Positions 27,502 to 36,914 of a stretch of 64,000 nt of DNA are shown piece by piece. This DNA is from Limosilactobacillus fermentum (lineage in GTDB: Bacteria > Bacillota > Bacilli > Lactobacillales > Lactobacillaceae). A program made the position numbers and the translations under genes. The stretch lies in the NCBI RefSeq assembly GCF_013394085.1, contig NZ_CP040910.1:964310-1028309 (forward strand). The letters run 5' to 3'. Position 1 is the stretch's first letter, and each line of letters opens with the position of its first letter. The notes beneath the pieces were generated by a model, which had not been told where the DNA came from, made no database searches, and worked only from the letters and a program-made list of their open reading frames with translations.

Positions 27502-28860
27502 ATGGAAACAAAGCAAAAAGAGGTCATGATCGAGCGGATCCCAATGGAAGCGCGCCACACTAACTGGTGGGACATGTTTGCCACCTGGGTGGGGGCCAAC
27601 GCCAACAACGGGACTTGGTTTGTCGGTGGGGTGCTCGCCGCCTGCGGTTTTGCCGTCGCCATGAACGTGCTGGTGATTTCATCGGCCTTATCCTACGTCT
27701 TTTTGAGCCTGGTTGGTTATATGGGCTACAAAACTGGTCTGTCGACGATGAGCCTGTCACGGGCCTCCTTTGGCGAGCGGGGGAGCTACTTACCATCCCT
27801 GGTGAACATTACCCAATTCATCGGCTGGACGGCCGTCAACACCTTCATCGCCGCCCAGTCGGTCGGGTTAATCTTAACCCAGCTGCTGGGGTGGCCAAGT
27901 TTCGGTCAACCCGGGGGTGCCAAGGGCCTTGTGGTGGGGATCATCGTGATGAGCATCTTGCACATCCTGTCGGTGTCGGCCGGGTCCCGTTCGATTCAGA
28001 TGATTGAACGGCTGGGCATTATTTTGGTGCTGGTCTTTGTGATTTGGGAATCGGTGGCCGTCTTCAAGACGGTCTCCCTGACCGAAATCGCTCACTGGCA
28101 AGTACCGGCCAAGGCGAGAATGACGACCGGGGCAGCAATTGACTACGTGGCCGCCTTCAACTTGGCCTGGGTAACGGCGGGAGCCGACTTCACCCGCTTT
28201 ACGCCGAGCCGGGCTAATTCGGTGGTCTCTCCCTTCGTCGGCGCCATGGTGGGGGTGCTCTGGTTTGCCTTCATCGGCCTGATTTCAACGATTTCGATTG
28301 CCATCACTTCCGGGGCCTACAACGCTAATAACTCCGACCCCAGCACGATCGCGGCCAAGCTCGGCCTCGGGGTGATCGCCCTGTTGGTAATCGTCTTGAC
28401 CTCCATGACCGCCAACGCCGTTAACCTCTTGGGGGCGGGGTCGGCCCTGTCCAACATCTTCCCCAAGCTAAACCTGAAGCTCGCCCTCTGGATAGTGGTG
28501 ATTTTGGCAACGGTGGTGACCTTAATCCCGATGTTTGTCGGTTCTTTTTTAGACACCTTCGAAAGCTTTCTGGATTACGTGGCGATGGTCCTCGGACCCA
28601 CGATTGCCATCATTTGTACCGACTTTTACTGGAAGGCAAAGCGCCACTACCAGGTCGAAGAATTTGGCCGGGTTAAGGGGCGTTATTGGTACAAGGGCGG
28701 GGTTAACCCGGCGGCGATCATCACCTTCGTGGTGGGGGTGGTCATCTTCTTGGCCTGCCAAAAACAAACGTTCTTCGTTAACACGGTGGGGATCACCTTT
28801 ATCGACATGGTAGTCTCCAGCCTCTTGTACATGGTCCTGTCAAAATTACAAAGGAGTTAA
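27502..28860 (+). CDS. codB: Cytosine permease (NCS1 family)
   Basis: 452 aa with about 12 membrane helices. The NCS1 signature is seen in NWWDMFATWVGANANNGTW and FNLAWVTAGADFTRFTP. Cytosine is the likely substrate because the next gene, 2 nt away, encodes cytosine deaminase and the leader responds to pyrimidines. AAGGAG is 7 nt upstream of the ATG at 27502. Confidence 0.88.
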   Translation: METKQKEVMIERIPMEARHTNWWDMFATWVGANANNGTWFVGGVLAACGFAVAMNVLVISSALSYVFLSLVGYMGYKTGLSTMSLSRASFGERGSYLPSLVNITQFIGWTAVNTFIAAQSVGLILTQLLGWPSFGQPGGAKGLVVGIIVMSILHILSVSAGSRSIQMIERLGIILVLVFVIWESVAVFKTVSLTEIAHWQVPAKARMTTGAAIDYVAAFNLAWVTAGADFTRFTPSRANSVVSPFVGAMVGVLWFAFIGLISTISIAITSGAYNANNSDPSTIAAKLGLGVIALLVIVLTSMTANAVNLLGAGSALSNIFPKLNLKLALWIVVILATVVTLIPMFVGSFLDTFESFLDYVAMVLGPTIAIICTDFYWKAKRHYQVEEFGRVKGRYWYKGGVNPAAIITFVVGVVIFLACQKQTFFVNTVGITFIDMVVSSLLYMVLSKLQRS

Positions 28861-28862
28861 TC

Positions 28863-30101
28863 ATGCTAATTAAAAACGTCCACGTTAACAACCAACCCGA
28901 ACTCGTTGACGTCGCGATTACCGACGGCAAGTTTACCGCTATTGAAGCCGGGCTAACTCCCAAGCCCGGCGAGCAGGTAATCGAGGGGAACGGGAAACTT
29001 TTGTTGCCACCCTTCATTGATTCCCACGTCCACTTGGATGCGACTTTGACGGCGGGGCAGCCCGAGTTTAACGAATCCGGGACCCTCTTTGACGGGATCC
29101 GAATCTGGAGCGAGCGTAAAAAGTTGCTAACCAAAGAAGACGTCAAGAAGCGGGCTAAGCAGACGATCATGAAGATGGTTGGCCACGGAATCCAACACGT
29201 CCGCTCCCACGTTGACGTGACCGACCCGCACCTGATCGCCGCCCAGGCCCTCTTGGAACTCAAACACGACTTAAAAGACCAGGTTGACCTGCAGTTGGTG
29301 GCCTTCCCCCAGGAGGGGATCTTAAGCTTCCCGCACGGCAAGGAATTAATGGAACAAGCGGTCAAAGAGGGGCTCGATGTGGTCGGGGGGATCCCGCACT
29401 TTGAGTTTTCGACCGAGTACGGTTGGCAATCGGTCCACTTCTTAATGGCCCTAGCCGACAAGTACGGTAAGCTAGTTGACGTGCACTGCGACGAAATTGA
29501 CGACCCAATGTCGCGCCACCTAGAAGTGCTGGCGACCGAAGCGTACGAACGGCAAATGGGCGACCGCGTGACGGCGAGCCACACCACGGCGATGGGTTCG
29601 TATAACGACGCGTACACCTACAAGTTGTTCCGACTCTTGAAGATGAGCGGGGTTAACTTCGTGGCTAACCCGCTGGTGAACGTTCACCTGGGCGGGCGCT
29701 TTGATACCTACCCGAAGCGGCGTGGCGTCACCCGGGTCAAGGAGCTCGACGCCGCCGGGATCAACGTTTCCTTTGGTGAAGATGACGTCCAGGACCCGTG
29801 GAACCCGCTGGGTGATGGTAACATGCTCGACGCCGTGACGATGGGGGTCTACATTGCCCACCTGATGGGTTATTCCCAGTTGCAAGACTCGTTTAAGTTT
29901 GTGACGACCAACGCGGCCAGGACCCTGCACATCGAGGACCAGTACGGGATTGAGGTCGGTAAGCCCGGCGACTGCATCTTATTAAACGGTCAGGACTTCT
30001 ACCAGGCCCTAAACCAACACGCCGAAGTCCTGTACAACATCCGCCACGGACGTGTTCTGGCCCAAACTAAGCCGGCCGAGACGACGATCCACTTAAATTA
30101 G
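28863..30101 (+). CDS. codA: Cytosine deaminase
   Basis: 412-aa amidohydrolase that converts cytosine to uracil and ammonia. Metal ligands: DSHVHLDAT (HxH, ~59), HCDEIDD (His, Glu), ASHTTAMGSY (His) and FGEDDVQDPW (Asp), the CodA pattern. The N- and C-terminal beta-sandwich segments are present (KNVHVNNQPELVDVAI; GDCILLNGQD). With CodB it forms a pyrimidine salvage operon under PyrR attenuation. Confidence 0.92.
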   Translation: MLIKNVHVNNQPELVDVAITDGKFTAIEAGLTPKPGEQVIEGNGKLLLPPFIDSHVHLDATLTAGQPEFNESGTLFDGIRIWSERKKLLTKEDVKKRAKQTIMKMVGHGIQHVRSHVDVTDPHLIAAQALLELKHDLKDQVDLQLVAFPQEGILSFPHGKELMEQAVKEGLDVVGGIPHFEFSTEYGWQSVHFLMALADKYGKLVDVHCDEIDDPMSRHLEVLATEAYERQMGDRVTASHTTAMGSYNDAYTYKLFRLLKMSGVNFVANPLVNVHLGGRFDTYPKRRGVTRVKELDAAGINVSFGEDDVQDPWNPLGDGNMLDAVTMGVYIAHLMGYSQLQDSFKFVTTNAARTLHIEDQYGIEVGKPGDCILLNGQDFYQALNQHAEVLYNIRHGRVLAQTKPAETTIHLN

Positions 30102-30143
30102 GGCGTTCGGAAATGACGCCGCCGATCCGTTGAATGATCTAAT

Positions 30144-30233
30144 GGTAAGCGGTTTCTTTGATTAGACGGATTGTAATAAAATTGCAAAAAGTTGCATTTT
30201 AGCAACGCCAAGCCTAAATGAGAATGTTATAAT
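30144..30233 (+). promoter_or_regulatory. Promoter region of the PEPCK/HprK-like gene
   Basis: TGTTATAAT (extended -10, TATAAT 30228-30233) is preceded by an inverted repeat GTTGC-N6-GCAAC (30191-30206), a possible operator near -35. About 80 bp upstream of the -10 is a cre-like sequence GGTAAGCGGTTTCT (30144-30157, 12 of 14 consensus positions). Catabolite control is a guess. Confidence 0.4.
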
Positions 30234-30263
30234 GTTTCCATAGCTAAGATGAAAGGAAGACGA

Positions 30264-31973
30264 ATGTTTATGACAGAAACTCACCAATCCGTTCGTACTA
30301 ACGCCCTATATATGAATCCTGACCGGGGGATTGCCACCCTCGACTTCAGTAAATACTATGTTAACAACTTCTATAATCTCATCAATTCGAAGGGATTAGT
30401 TGAGATCATCCGTCTTTACCTGACCTCATCGCACCACACTAAGGACGCAAATGGGATCGAAAACGTCTCCGCCGAAGAGTACGTGGCGATCCTAAAGAAG
30501 GTCTTCATCAACGACGACCACGCCTACGATGACTTTACGCCTCAAGAAATCCTGGCCTCCTTTGAATCACTGTACTCCTTTTACCGGAGTTTCCTGCGGG
30601 TTTCAATCACTAACTTCAACGACAACTCGGTGATTACCCACTCCTTTAAGGAAGCCGACGCCCGGTTCAACGATTTAGTGATCCGCAACTACCGGATCAT
30701 CGAAGAAAAGCTCCAGGGCTTTGTTAACAACGTTTACCGTCAGGTTAACGCCGGGACTAACGCTACCCTGCTGGTTCGCGACCACCAATGGCCGGCACCA
30801 AAGGGTTACGAATCCTTGACCGACGTAACCTTCATTGACAAGGTCATGTTGCAGCCGCCAATGCTGATGCACACCAAGTCCAACAAGCGGGAAGGGGTCT
30901 TTTCCGCCGTAGATTACAATCCGGTTGACCACTTTGCCGGCCAGCGTCAAGAATGGCTGTGCTACCCGGCTAAGGTCGGTGAAAGCCTGATCTTTATTTA
31001 CTTCCACGTCGATTACATGGTTAACGGGCTCGCCCTTTCTAACTTGTTTGAATTGGCAACGGCAGAAGAAGTTGAGGGGCAAAAGCCCGATGCCATCTTG
31101 ATTTTTGGCCAAGAAAAGACGGCGGGCGATGTATCGCACTACCACTACGACAGCGACAACAACCTTTGGGTCGGCGAAGTCCCGTACAACGACAAGACGA
31201 CCTACTTTGGTTACATGAAGAAGATGTGCCTAACCCTGCACAACTTACACCAAATCTACAGCGGCAAGCTGCCAATCCACGGGTCGATGGTGCGGATTAA
31301 GTTCACCAACGGCAAGGACAAGACGGTGGTCTTCTTCGGGGATTCCGGCGCCGGGAAGTCCGAATCGCTAGAAGCCCTGCAGGAAATCGCCGATGAACAA
31401 ATCGTGGAAATGGAAACCATCTTCGACGACATGGGCTCCTTTATCCTGGATGACCAGGCCAAGGGCGGGATCTACGCCCAGGGGACCGAAACCGGAGCCT
31501 TTGTCCGCCTCGACGATTTGTCTTCTTCCGTGGCCTTTAGCAACATGGACCGTGGGGTCTTCTTGAACCCAGAACGGAAAAACGCCCGGGTGATCATCCC
31601 GGCCGACGCGTACGAAAACGTGGTGGCCCACCACGAAATCGACATGTGGGTGTACGCCAATAACTACTCCGACGGGATTGGGGTCCACCAATTTGAAAAC
31701 GAAGAGGAAGCCAAGGAAGTCTTTATCGCCGGTAAGCGCAAGGCCCTTGGGACGACCGATGAAGTCGGGATGTCTTCCACCTTCTTCGCGAACCCGTTCG
31801 GCCCGGTTCAAGAACCGGAACGGACCAAGCCGATCATCGACGAAGTCTTCAAGCGCCTCTTTAAGGACGGCGTTTACGTGGGCGAGGTTTACACCCACCT
31901 AGGGACCGACAAGTCTAAAGACGCCCTGCACGAATCGGCCCAGGAACTGCTAGACCAGTTAATGAACTCTTAA
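30264..31973 (+). CDS. PEP carboxykinase/HprK-like P-loop kinase
   Basis: 569 aa from ATG 30264 (AAAGGAAG upstream). The centre-right part contains LPIHGSMVRIKF followed by VVFFGDSGAGKSESLEAL, which resembles the His-Gly and GDSGxGKSE P-loop of HPr kinase and the kinase core of PEP carboxykinases (canonical ATP-PEPCK has GLSGTGKTT). Further acidic blocks (ETIFDDMGSFILDD, SNMDRGVFLNPERK) fit the metal/substrate region of that superfamily. The N-terminal ~330 residues are helical and not recognised. Lactobacillus proteins like this are commonly labelled PckA, but the P-loop difference makes oxaloacetate-PEP activity uncertain. Confidence 0.65.
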   Translation: MFMTETHQSVRTNALYMNPDRGIATLDFSKYYVNNFYNLINSKGLVEIIRLYLTSSHHTKDANGIENVSAEEYVAILKKVFINDDHAYDDFTPQEILASFESLYSFYRSFLRVSITNFNDNSVITHSFKEADARFNDLVIRNYRIIEEKLQGFVNNVYRQVNAGTNATLLVRDHQWPAPKGYESLTDVTFIDKVMLQPPMLMHTKSNKREGVFSAVDYNPVDHFAGQRQEWLCYPAKVGESLIFIYFHVDYMVNGLALSNLFELATAEEVEGQKPDAILIFGQEKTAGDVSHYHYDSDNNLWVGEVPYNDKTTYFGYMKKMCLTLHNLHQIYSGKLPIHGSMVRIKFTNGKDKTVVFFGDSGAGKSESLEALQEIADEQIVEMETIFDDMGSFILDDQAKGGIYAQGTETGAFVRLDDLSSSVAFSNMDRGVFLNPERKNARVIIPADAYENVVAHHEIDMWVYANNYSDGIGVHQFENEEEAKEVFIAGKRKALGTTDEVGMSSTFFANPFGPVQEPERTKPIIDEVFKRLFKDGVYVGEVYTHLGTDKSKDALHESAQELLDQLMNS

Positions 31974-31995
31974 TTGTTTAACGTATCCAATATCA

Positions 31996-32034
31996 GGGAC
32001 CGGGAGCAACTCACAGTTCTCCCGGCCCTTTTTG
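31996..32034 (+). terminator. Terminator
   Basis: GGGaCCGGGAG pairs with CTCCCGGCCC and is followed by a T-run. Confidence 0.85.
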
Positions 32035-32089
32035 TTTTTGGAGCGCCTGATTTGTTACAATAGGGGAAATGTTAAAAGGGGGCAGCAAA

Positions 32090-32440
32090 TTGGAAAAACA
32101 AGAACCAGAAGAAACGGTTGAGGAGCGCCTAGTTCGCTTAGTTAACCAAAATCAAAACCGGGCCCGGGCTTATTGGCTGGCAACACCGGAACTAACTAGG
32201 CAGTACTTTTGGGGCCTGATGACCTGGTCGAATGGTAACTACCCCGGCCTGTCGCAAACGGAGCTTTGGGTCGTTAACCAACGGGAGATGGACTGGGACG
32301 ACTTTTTAGACCAGGTGGCAACCCTGATCAAAGACCACCCGCTACCAATTTATTACAACCACCGGATGACTGAGGACGACATCAGGGCCGTCAAACAACA
32401 CTTTCCAACCGCCACGGTTGACCGGGCGGTGCTGAATTAG
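32090..32440 (+). CDS. Small uncharacterised protein
   Basis: 116 aa from TTG 32090, chosen because GGGGG is 7 nt upstream (ATG 32069 precedes that site). I do not recognise the family. It is acidic at the start (KQEPEETVEERL), then has aromatic-rich helices (RAYWLATPELTRQYFWGL; ELWVVNQREMDWDDFLDQV) and no membrane segment. A TGTTACAAT extended -10 lies ~35 bp upstream. It is followed 15 bp later by rarA, which may share its transcript. Confidence 0.65.
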   Translation: MEKQEPEETVEERLVRLVNQNQNRARAYWLATPELTRQYFWGLMTWSNGNYPGLSQTELWVVNQREMDWDDFLDQVATLIKDHPLPIYYNHRMTEDDIRAVKQHFPTATVDRAVLN

Positions 32441-32454
32441 GGGGCGCACGCACG

Positions 32455-33801
32455 ATGGAACAGGAATCACTCTTTTCCGCTAGTGGTCAGGGTGGTGCGA
32501 CGCCCTTAGCTAACCGGGTACGGCCCAGGGAGTTGGCGGAGTTCTTTGGCCAAGACCAGCTGGTCGGCACGGGAAAGGTCTTAAGCGAGCTGATTGAACA
32601 AGACCGGTTGCCGTCCCTGATCTTGTGGGGGCCACCGGGGGTGGGGAAAACCACCCTGGCCGAAATCATTGCCCAAAAGACCAAGGCCAAGTTCATTACT
32701 TTTTCGGCGGTTAATTCGTCGATCAAAGACATCAAGCAGGTGATGGAAGCGGCGACCGCTAACCACCAGTTTGGGGAGCGGACGGTGGTCTTTATTGACG
32801 AAATTCACCGTTTTAACAAGGCCCAACAAGACGCCTTTTTACCCTACGTGGAGCGGGGGGAGATCATCTTAATCGGGGCGACCACGGAAAACCCGTCCTT
32901 TGAACTAAACGCCGCCCTTTTATCGCGGTGCAAGGTCTTTGTATTAAGGGCGCTCGATAAAGGGGCCCTGGTTAAAATTTTGCACCGGGCCTTACACCAC
33001 CCGAATGGCTTTGCCGACTTGGAGATTACGGTTGAAGACGGGGTGTTAGAAGCGATTGCCAACTTTGCCAACGGTGACGCCCGGATGGCCCTTAACACCT
33101 TGGAAATGGCGGTGCTAAATGGTCAACGCAACGGTCACCAGGTTAAATTAACTAACGCCGACCTGACCCAATTAACCAGCACCCGTTCGTTACGCTACGA
33201 CCGGGCCGGTGACGAGCACTACGACTTGATCTCGGCGTTGCATAAGTCAATGCGCAACAGCGACGTTGACGCTGCCGTTTACTGGTGCTCACGGATGCTG
33301 GCCGGGGGCGAGGAGCCGCTTTACATTGCCCGCCGCTTGGTTCGCTTTGCCGCCGAAGACGTTGGCCTCGCCGACGCAAACGCCCTCCAAGTGGCCACCA
33401 ACACCTTTCAGGCCTGCCAGTTCTTGGGGATGCCGGAGTGTGACGTCCACTTGACCGAGTGCGTGATCTACCTGGCTGCCGCACCTAAGTCCAACGCCGT
33501 GTACGCGGCCCGCAACCGGGCGAAAAAGATTATCAAGCAGACCGGGAATTTGCCGGTACCGCTTCAAATCAGAAACGCCCCAACCAAGCTGATGAAGGAG
33601 CTTGATTACGGCAAGGGCTACCAGTACGCCCACGACAGTAGCGACCGCCTGACGACGATGCAGACGATGCCAGACGAAATAAGCGGGGCGAAGCTCTATC
33701 GCCCAACCGATCAGGGTAACGAGGCCTGGGTCAAACAACGTCTAGCCGCCATCGCAGCCTGGCACCGCCAACACGACAACCCCAGGGAGGGGAGCAAATG
33801 A
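32455..33801 (+). CDS. rarA: Replication-associated recombination protein A (RarA/MgsA)
   Basis: 448-aa AAA+ ATPase that acts at stalled replication forks. PLANRVRPRELAEFFGQDQLVG precedes Walker A GPPGVGKTT (~59-67), Walker B VVFIDEIHRFNK, sensor 1 GATTENPSFELN and the Arg finger in LLSRCKVF. The C-terminal tetramerisation domain has LVRFAAEDVGLADANAL and YAARNRAKK. Its stop overlaps the next start (ATGA). Confidence 0.95.
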   Translation: MEQESLFSASGQGGATPLANRVRPRELAEFFGQDQLVGTGKVLSELIEQDRLPSLILWGPPGVGKTTLAEIIAQKTKAKFITFSAVNSSIKDIKQVMEAATANHQFGERTVVFIDEIHRFNKAQQDAFLPYVERGEIILIGATTENPSFELNAALLSRCKVFVLRALDKGALVKILHRALHHPNGFADLEITVEDGVLEAIANFANGDARMALNTLEMAVLNGQRNGHQVKLTNADLTQLTSTRSLRYDRAGDEHYDLISALHKSMRNSDVDAAVYWCSRMLAGGEEPLYIARRLVRFAAEDVGLADANALQVATNTFQACQFLGMPECDVHLTECVIYLAAAPKSNAVYAARNRAKKIIKQTGNLPVPLQIRNAPTKLMKELDYGKGYQYAHDSSDRLTTMQTMPDEISGAKLYRPTDQGNEAWVKQRLAAIAAWHRQHDNPREGSK

Positions 33802-34478
33802 TTGGAACCTACTTAAATACCTTAGCGATCCTGGTAGGGACCGGGATCGGTTGCCTCTTACACGGTGGTATCAAGCCACGCTACCAAGAGGCCCTTTACC
33901 TCGCCATTGGTTTAGCGGCGCTGGGGATCGGTTTAGAAAACGTGGTCAATAACATGCAAAAGAGCCACTACCCGGTCCTTTTTATCGTCAGCATTGCCTG
34001 CGGGGCGGTCCTGGGCACTTGGGGGAACCTTGATGAGTGCTTTAATCGCCTCGTCAACCGCCACAGCCAAAGCCAGCTGGGGCGCGGGCTGTCCACCGGG
34101 ATCTTGCTTTATTGCATCGGCGCCCTGTCGATCGTCGGCCCGGTAATGGCCGCCGTCAAGCACGACCCAACGATGCTCTTTACCAACGCCACCCTTGACT
34201 TGATCAGTTCGGTGATCTTGGGGGCCAGCTTTGGGGTCGGGATGATGCTAGCGGCGCCGGTCCTTTTTTGTTGGCAAGGGGGGATCTACCTGGTGGCCAA
34301 GTACCTGTCGACGAGCTTTTTTAGTGCTAGCTTCATTACCGAGATTTCAATCGTCGGTGGCCTTTTGATTGCCGCTTCGGGGATTTCTCTGCTTAAGCTG
34401 CGGGAGATCAAAACGGTTAATCTCTTACCGGCGCTCCTGATACCCGTCCTCTTCTTCTTGCTCAAGAGTTGGGTTTGA
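33798..34478 (+). CDS. DUF554 family membrane protein
   Basis: 226 aa, about six to seven hydrophobic segments, beginning GTYLNTLAILVGTGIGCLLHGGI and containing CIGALSIVGPVMAA, the DUF554 (YdfK/YqgA-like) signature region. The substrate is unknown. It is coupled to rarA by a 4-bp overlap. Confidence 0.88.
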   Translation: MIGTYLNTLAILVGTGIGCLLHGGIKPRYQEALYLAIGLAALGIGLENVVNNMQKSHYPVLFIVSIACGAVLGTWGNLDECFNRLVNRHSQSQLGRGLSTGILLYCIGALSIVGPVMAAVKHDPTMLFTNATLDLISSVILGASFGVGMMLAAPVLFCWQGGIYLVAKYLSTSFFSASFITEISIVGGLLIAASGISLLKLREIKTVNLLPALLIPVLFFLLKSWV

Positions 34479-34487
34479 GATTTAACA

Positions 34488-34606
34488 GAAATGAGGTCGG
34501 TGGGAAATAACCTCCGCGGCAGATCGGACGACTAAGTTAGGACGCACCGTTCTTCGGCCTGTAAAGACACTAGACCTGCGGTTATTGGCCATCTTTCCCG
34601 TCTAAC
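34488..34606. repeat. Possible intergenic repeat, copy B
   Basis: A block starting GGTGGGAAATAACC and ending CTGCGGTTATTGGCC..CTTTCC whose ends are imperfect inverted copies. It resembles the shorter block at 7659-7724. Both lie directly after a + strand gene and before its terminator. Confidence 0.4.
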
Positions 34607-34623
34607 ATCCGTGAATACAGTAA

Positions 34624-34663
34624 AGAGGTAGGGAGAAAACCGTGTTTTCGCCCTACCTCTTTT
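34624..34663 (+). terminator. Terminator of the rarA-DUF554 transcript
   Basis: AGAGGTAGGG pairs with CCCTACCTCT, with an inner GAAAAC/GTTTTC pairing, followed by TTT. Confidence 0.8.
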
Positions 34664-35064
34664 GGTAACGGGTGATTACAATCAAAAGGGTGAAGAATGT
34701 CTAATACCTAGCAACTATTTACGATGATTTGTTGGCTGAGGGGAAGTTTAAAGGTTAGTGTTTTCGGGGATTATAACTATCACTAGACAAGTAGCGGCAA
34801 GGGTTTGAGTGATCGTGAAATTCAGATCAAGAGAAAGCCCTTTCGCAAAGCTAACTTTTACTAAAATGAACAAGTTTGGTGACAAATGAGTTATTTTCAT
34901 CTATTTAATATAAAATAATCGCCTCTTAACGATAAAAAGTGCAATAAATTGTTTACAATAAAATTAAGATTGTTACGAAATTCTTGGGTTGCTTTGTTAA
35001 AAATATGTTAAACTATCTATGAAGGCGCTTTGTTATTAGTCATTATGAAAGAAGGGTGTACCTT

Positions 35065-36414
35065 ATGGATACGACTAAGCAAAACACAAACCGGTGGATG
35101 GTTGTCCTCGGAACTGTGTTTATTCAGCTTTCTGCCGGTTCCTTTTACGCATGGGCCATTTTTAACAACGGGTTTATGCTCAAAACCGGTGGGGTTGTTA
35201 AAATGGTCAACGGCGCAAAGAAGATCGTTGGTGGTCTTCCGGCAGCGTCCGTTAGTTTCACGTTTACTTTAGGGATGCTTTGCTTGTCCCTAGCAACGTT
35301 AGCAGGGATCCCGCTTGCTAAAAAATACGGGATTAAGATTGTCAACACGATTGCAGCAATTATTTATGGTCTTTCCATTCTTGGTTTGACGATGATCGGT
35401 AAGGGATCATCAATCTGGACCCTGTGGCTCTTCGGGGGGGTTCTCCTCGGGGCGATGAACGGGGTGCTTTACTTAACCTCTTTGACCAACGCCATTAAGT
35501 GGTTCCCAGAAAAGAAGGGGTTAATCTCCGGGATCTGTGTCGCATGTTACGGCCTTGGTTCCTTTGTCTTCAAGTACATTGCCATGTGGGTTGCCGGTGG
35601 TAACGGTGTGATCAACGCCTCCAACATCGGTCGCGTTCTCCTCTGGTGGGGGATTTTGGCCTTAGTTCTGGCCGTGGTTGGTTCCTTACTGTTAAAGGAC
35701 GCCCCAGAAGTCGTTACTGCACCAAGCGCTGCGGAAGCTAAATCCGAAAACGTTAACTTCTCAACTTCCGAAATGCTACACACGCCACAAGCTTACATGA
35801 TCTTCTTCTGCTTGATGACGGCATGTATGTTCATGGGACTCTTGGGGGCGGCCGTTACGAACATGGCCGCTGCTTGGACCCAATCACCAAAGGACGTTTC
35901 GATCTGGGCCGGTTCTAGCGCCGCCGCCTTCTTCGTGGCCGTGGTGGCAATTGCCAACACGATTGGTCGGTTCGTAATGGGGTGGCTGTCTGACATTACT
36001 GGTCGGAAGCCAGTCTTCTTTATCACCTTCATCATTCAACTCCTGACGCTCTTGGCCCTCTTAATGACCAAGCCGGGGGACATGAGCATGGGGATGATTT
36101 ACACGGTTGTTATGGCGATGGCCTTCTGCTTCGGTGGGAACATCACCGTCTTCCCAACCTTCGTTTCTGACTACTTCGGTCTTCGCGATACTTCCCGTAA
36201 CTACTCGGTAATCTACCAAGGGTTCGGGATTGGGGCCATCCTGGTTGGTTTCCTGATGGCATCAGGTAACCCACTGAACCCAGGTAAGGTCACCCTTGCT
36301 AACGGGGCGGTCTTAACGCAAAACTTCCCATTACTGTACAAGGTTCTGTTGGTAATGGTTATCATCTCCTTGGTTATCTTTGCGGTAATCAAGAAGCCAG
36401 TTAAGAAGGCCTAG
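35065..36414 (+). CDS. OFA-family MFS transporter
   Basis: 449 aa, 12 predicted helices, from ATG 35065 (GAAGGGTG upstream). The N-terminus NRWMVVLGTVFIQLSAGSFYAWAIFNN is the typical start of oxalate/formate-antiporter-type carriers; the MFS loop GWLSDITGRKP and the central hydrophilic loop (~215-235) are present. The substrate is unknown; a monocarboxylate is likely from the family. Codon use is noticeably uniform and A/T-tolerant compared with neighbours, suggesting high expression or a different history. It is monocistronic. Confidence 0.85.
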   Translation: MDTTKQNTNRWMVVLGTVFIQLSAGSFYAWAIFNNGFMLKTGGVVKMVNGAKKIVGGLPAASVSFTFTLGMLCLSLATLAGIPLAKKYGIKIVNTIAAIIYGLSILGLTMIGKGSSIWTLWLFGGVLLGAMNGVLYLTSLTNAIKWFPEKKGLISGICVACYGLGSFVFKYIAMWVAGGNGVINASNIGRVLLWWGILALVLAVVGSLLLKDAPEVVTAPSAAEAKSENVNFSTSEMLHTPQAYMIFFCLMTACMFMGLLGAAVTNMAAAWTQSPKDVSIWAGSSAAAFFVAVVAIANTIGRFVMGWLSDITGRKPVFFITFIIQLLTLLALLMTKPGDMSMGMIYTVVMAMAFCFGGNITVFPTFVSDYFGLRDTSRNYSVIYQGFGIGAILVGFLMASGNPLNPGKVTLANGAVLTQNFPLLYKVLLVMVIISLVIFAVIKKPVKKA

Positions 36415-36496
36415 CCTAACCAAATCAATCGCTTAGAAAAGCGCCTTTCTGAAGCGAAGAGGGGGTTACCCCTCATATAAATGTGGTGCGCGCCAC

Positions 36497-36534
36497 AAAA
36501 AAGCCCGTCCGGGAATTCCGGGCGGGCTTTTTTG
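36497..36534. terminator. Strong terminator
   Basis: AAAAAAGCCCG.CCGG pairs with CCGGGCGGGCTTTTTT around GAATTC. It faces the transporter gene on one side and the minus-strand fragment on the other. Confidence 0.92.
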
Positions 36535-36540
36535 ATCCCT

Positions 36541-36777
36541 TTATTCCGTTAGGGCTTGGCGCCAATGGCCAAGCAGGGCGGTTAAGTGGGGGCTGGTGAT
36601 CTGATTGGCGCCGGTAATCTCTTCTAAGTAGTCGAGTAGTTGGGCAGCCAGCCGGATCGACCCGGTTAACCGGAGTGACTCGAGGGTTTGGTCAATTCGC
36701 TCCAGTTGATCGACGCCGGCAATCGTGTGGGCCAGGGCGCTCACGAATTGCTGAATCGTTGCAAGAGGAACCGGTCC
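36541..36777 (-). pseudogene. 3' fragment of an unidentified gene
   Basis: The minus frame is open from 36777 (after an upstream TGA) to the stop at 36541 and encodes a helical tail with LATIQQFVSALAHT, ERIDQTLESLRL and AAQLLDYLEEITG. A GTG at 36744 has no ribosome binding site. It looks like the C-terminal ~78 residues of a larger protein whose 5' part was lost at the junction near 36777. The family is not recognised. Confidence 0.5.
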
Positions 36778-36914
36778 TCAAGGGGACCACACCGCTAGAG
36801 AAAGAGCTCCTAGCCGGGTTTGCCGACCGTCAGGCGGTCCGCTTACGTTGGCGAAACGTGAAACGAGCGTTGATCGACCGCCAAGGGAGGGGCGAAGACG
36901 ATGAACACGGCTAA
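36756..36914 (+). pseudogene. 3' fragment of a gene upstream of the MFS remnant
   Basis: The + frame ending at 36914 encodes LQEEPVLKGTTPLEKELLAGF...RWRNVKRALIDRQGRGEDDE, a plausible charged C-terminus. It overlaps the start of the following gene and carries its ribosome binding site (GGGAGGGG). No start or upstream part is present, so it seems truncated at the same junction as the minus-strand fragment. The family is not recognised. Confidence 0.4.

Larger units (their letters stand above)
34479..35064 (+). other. 586-bp intergenic region
   Basis: Holds the repeat block at 34488-34606, a terminator at 34624-34663, and then ~400 bp of AT-rich DNA without a credible coding frame. The AT-rich part includes long A/T tracts (TTTAATATAAAATAAT) and, near 35005, a possible -10 (TAAACT) for the OFA-type transporter. 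It is long enough for a regulated promoter, but I cannot name operators. Confidence 0.5.
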
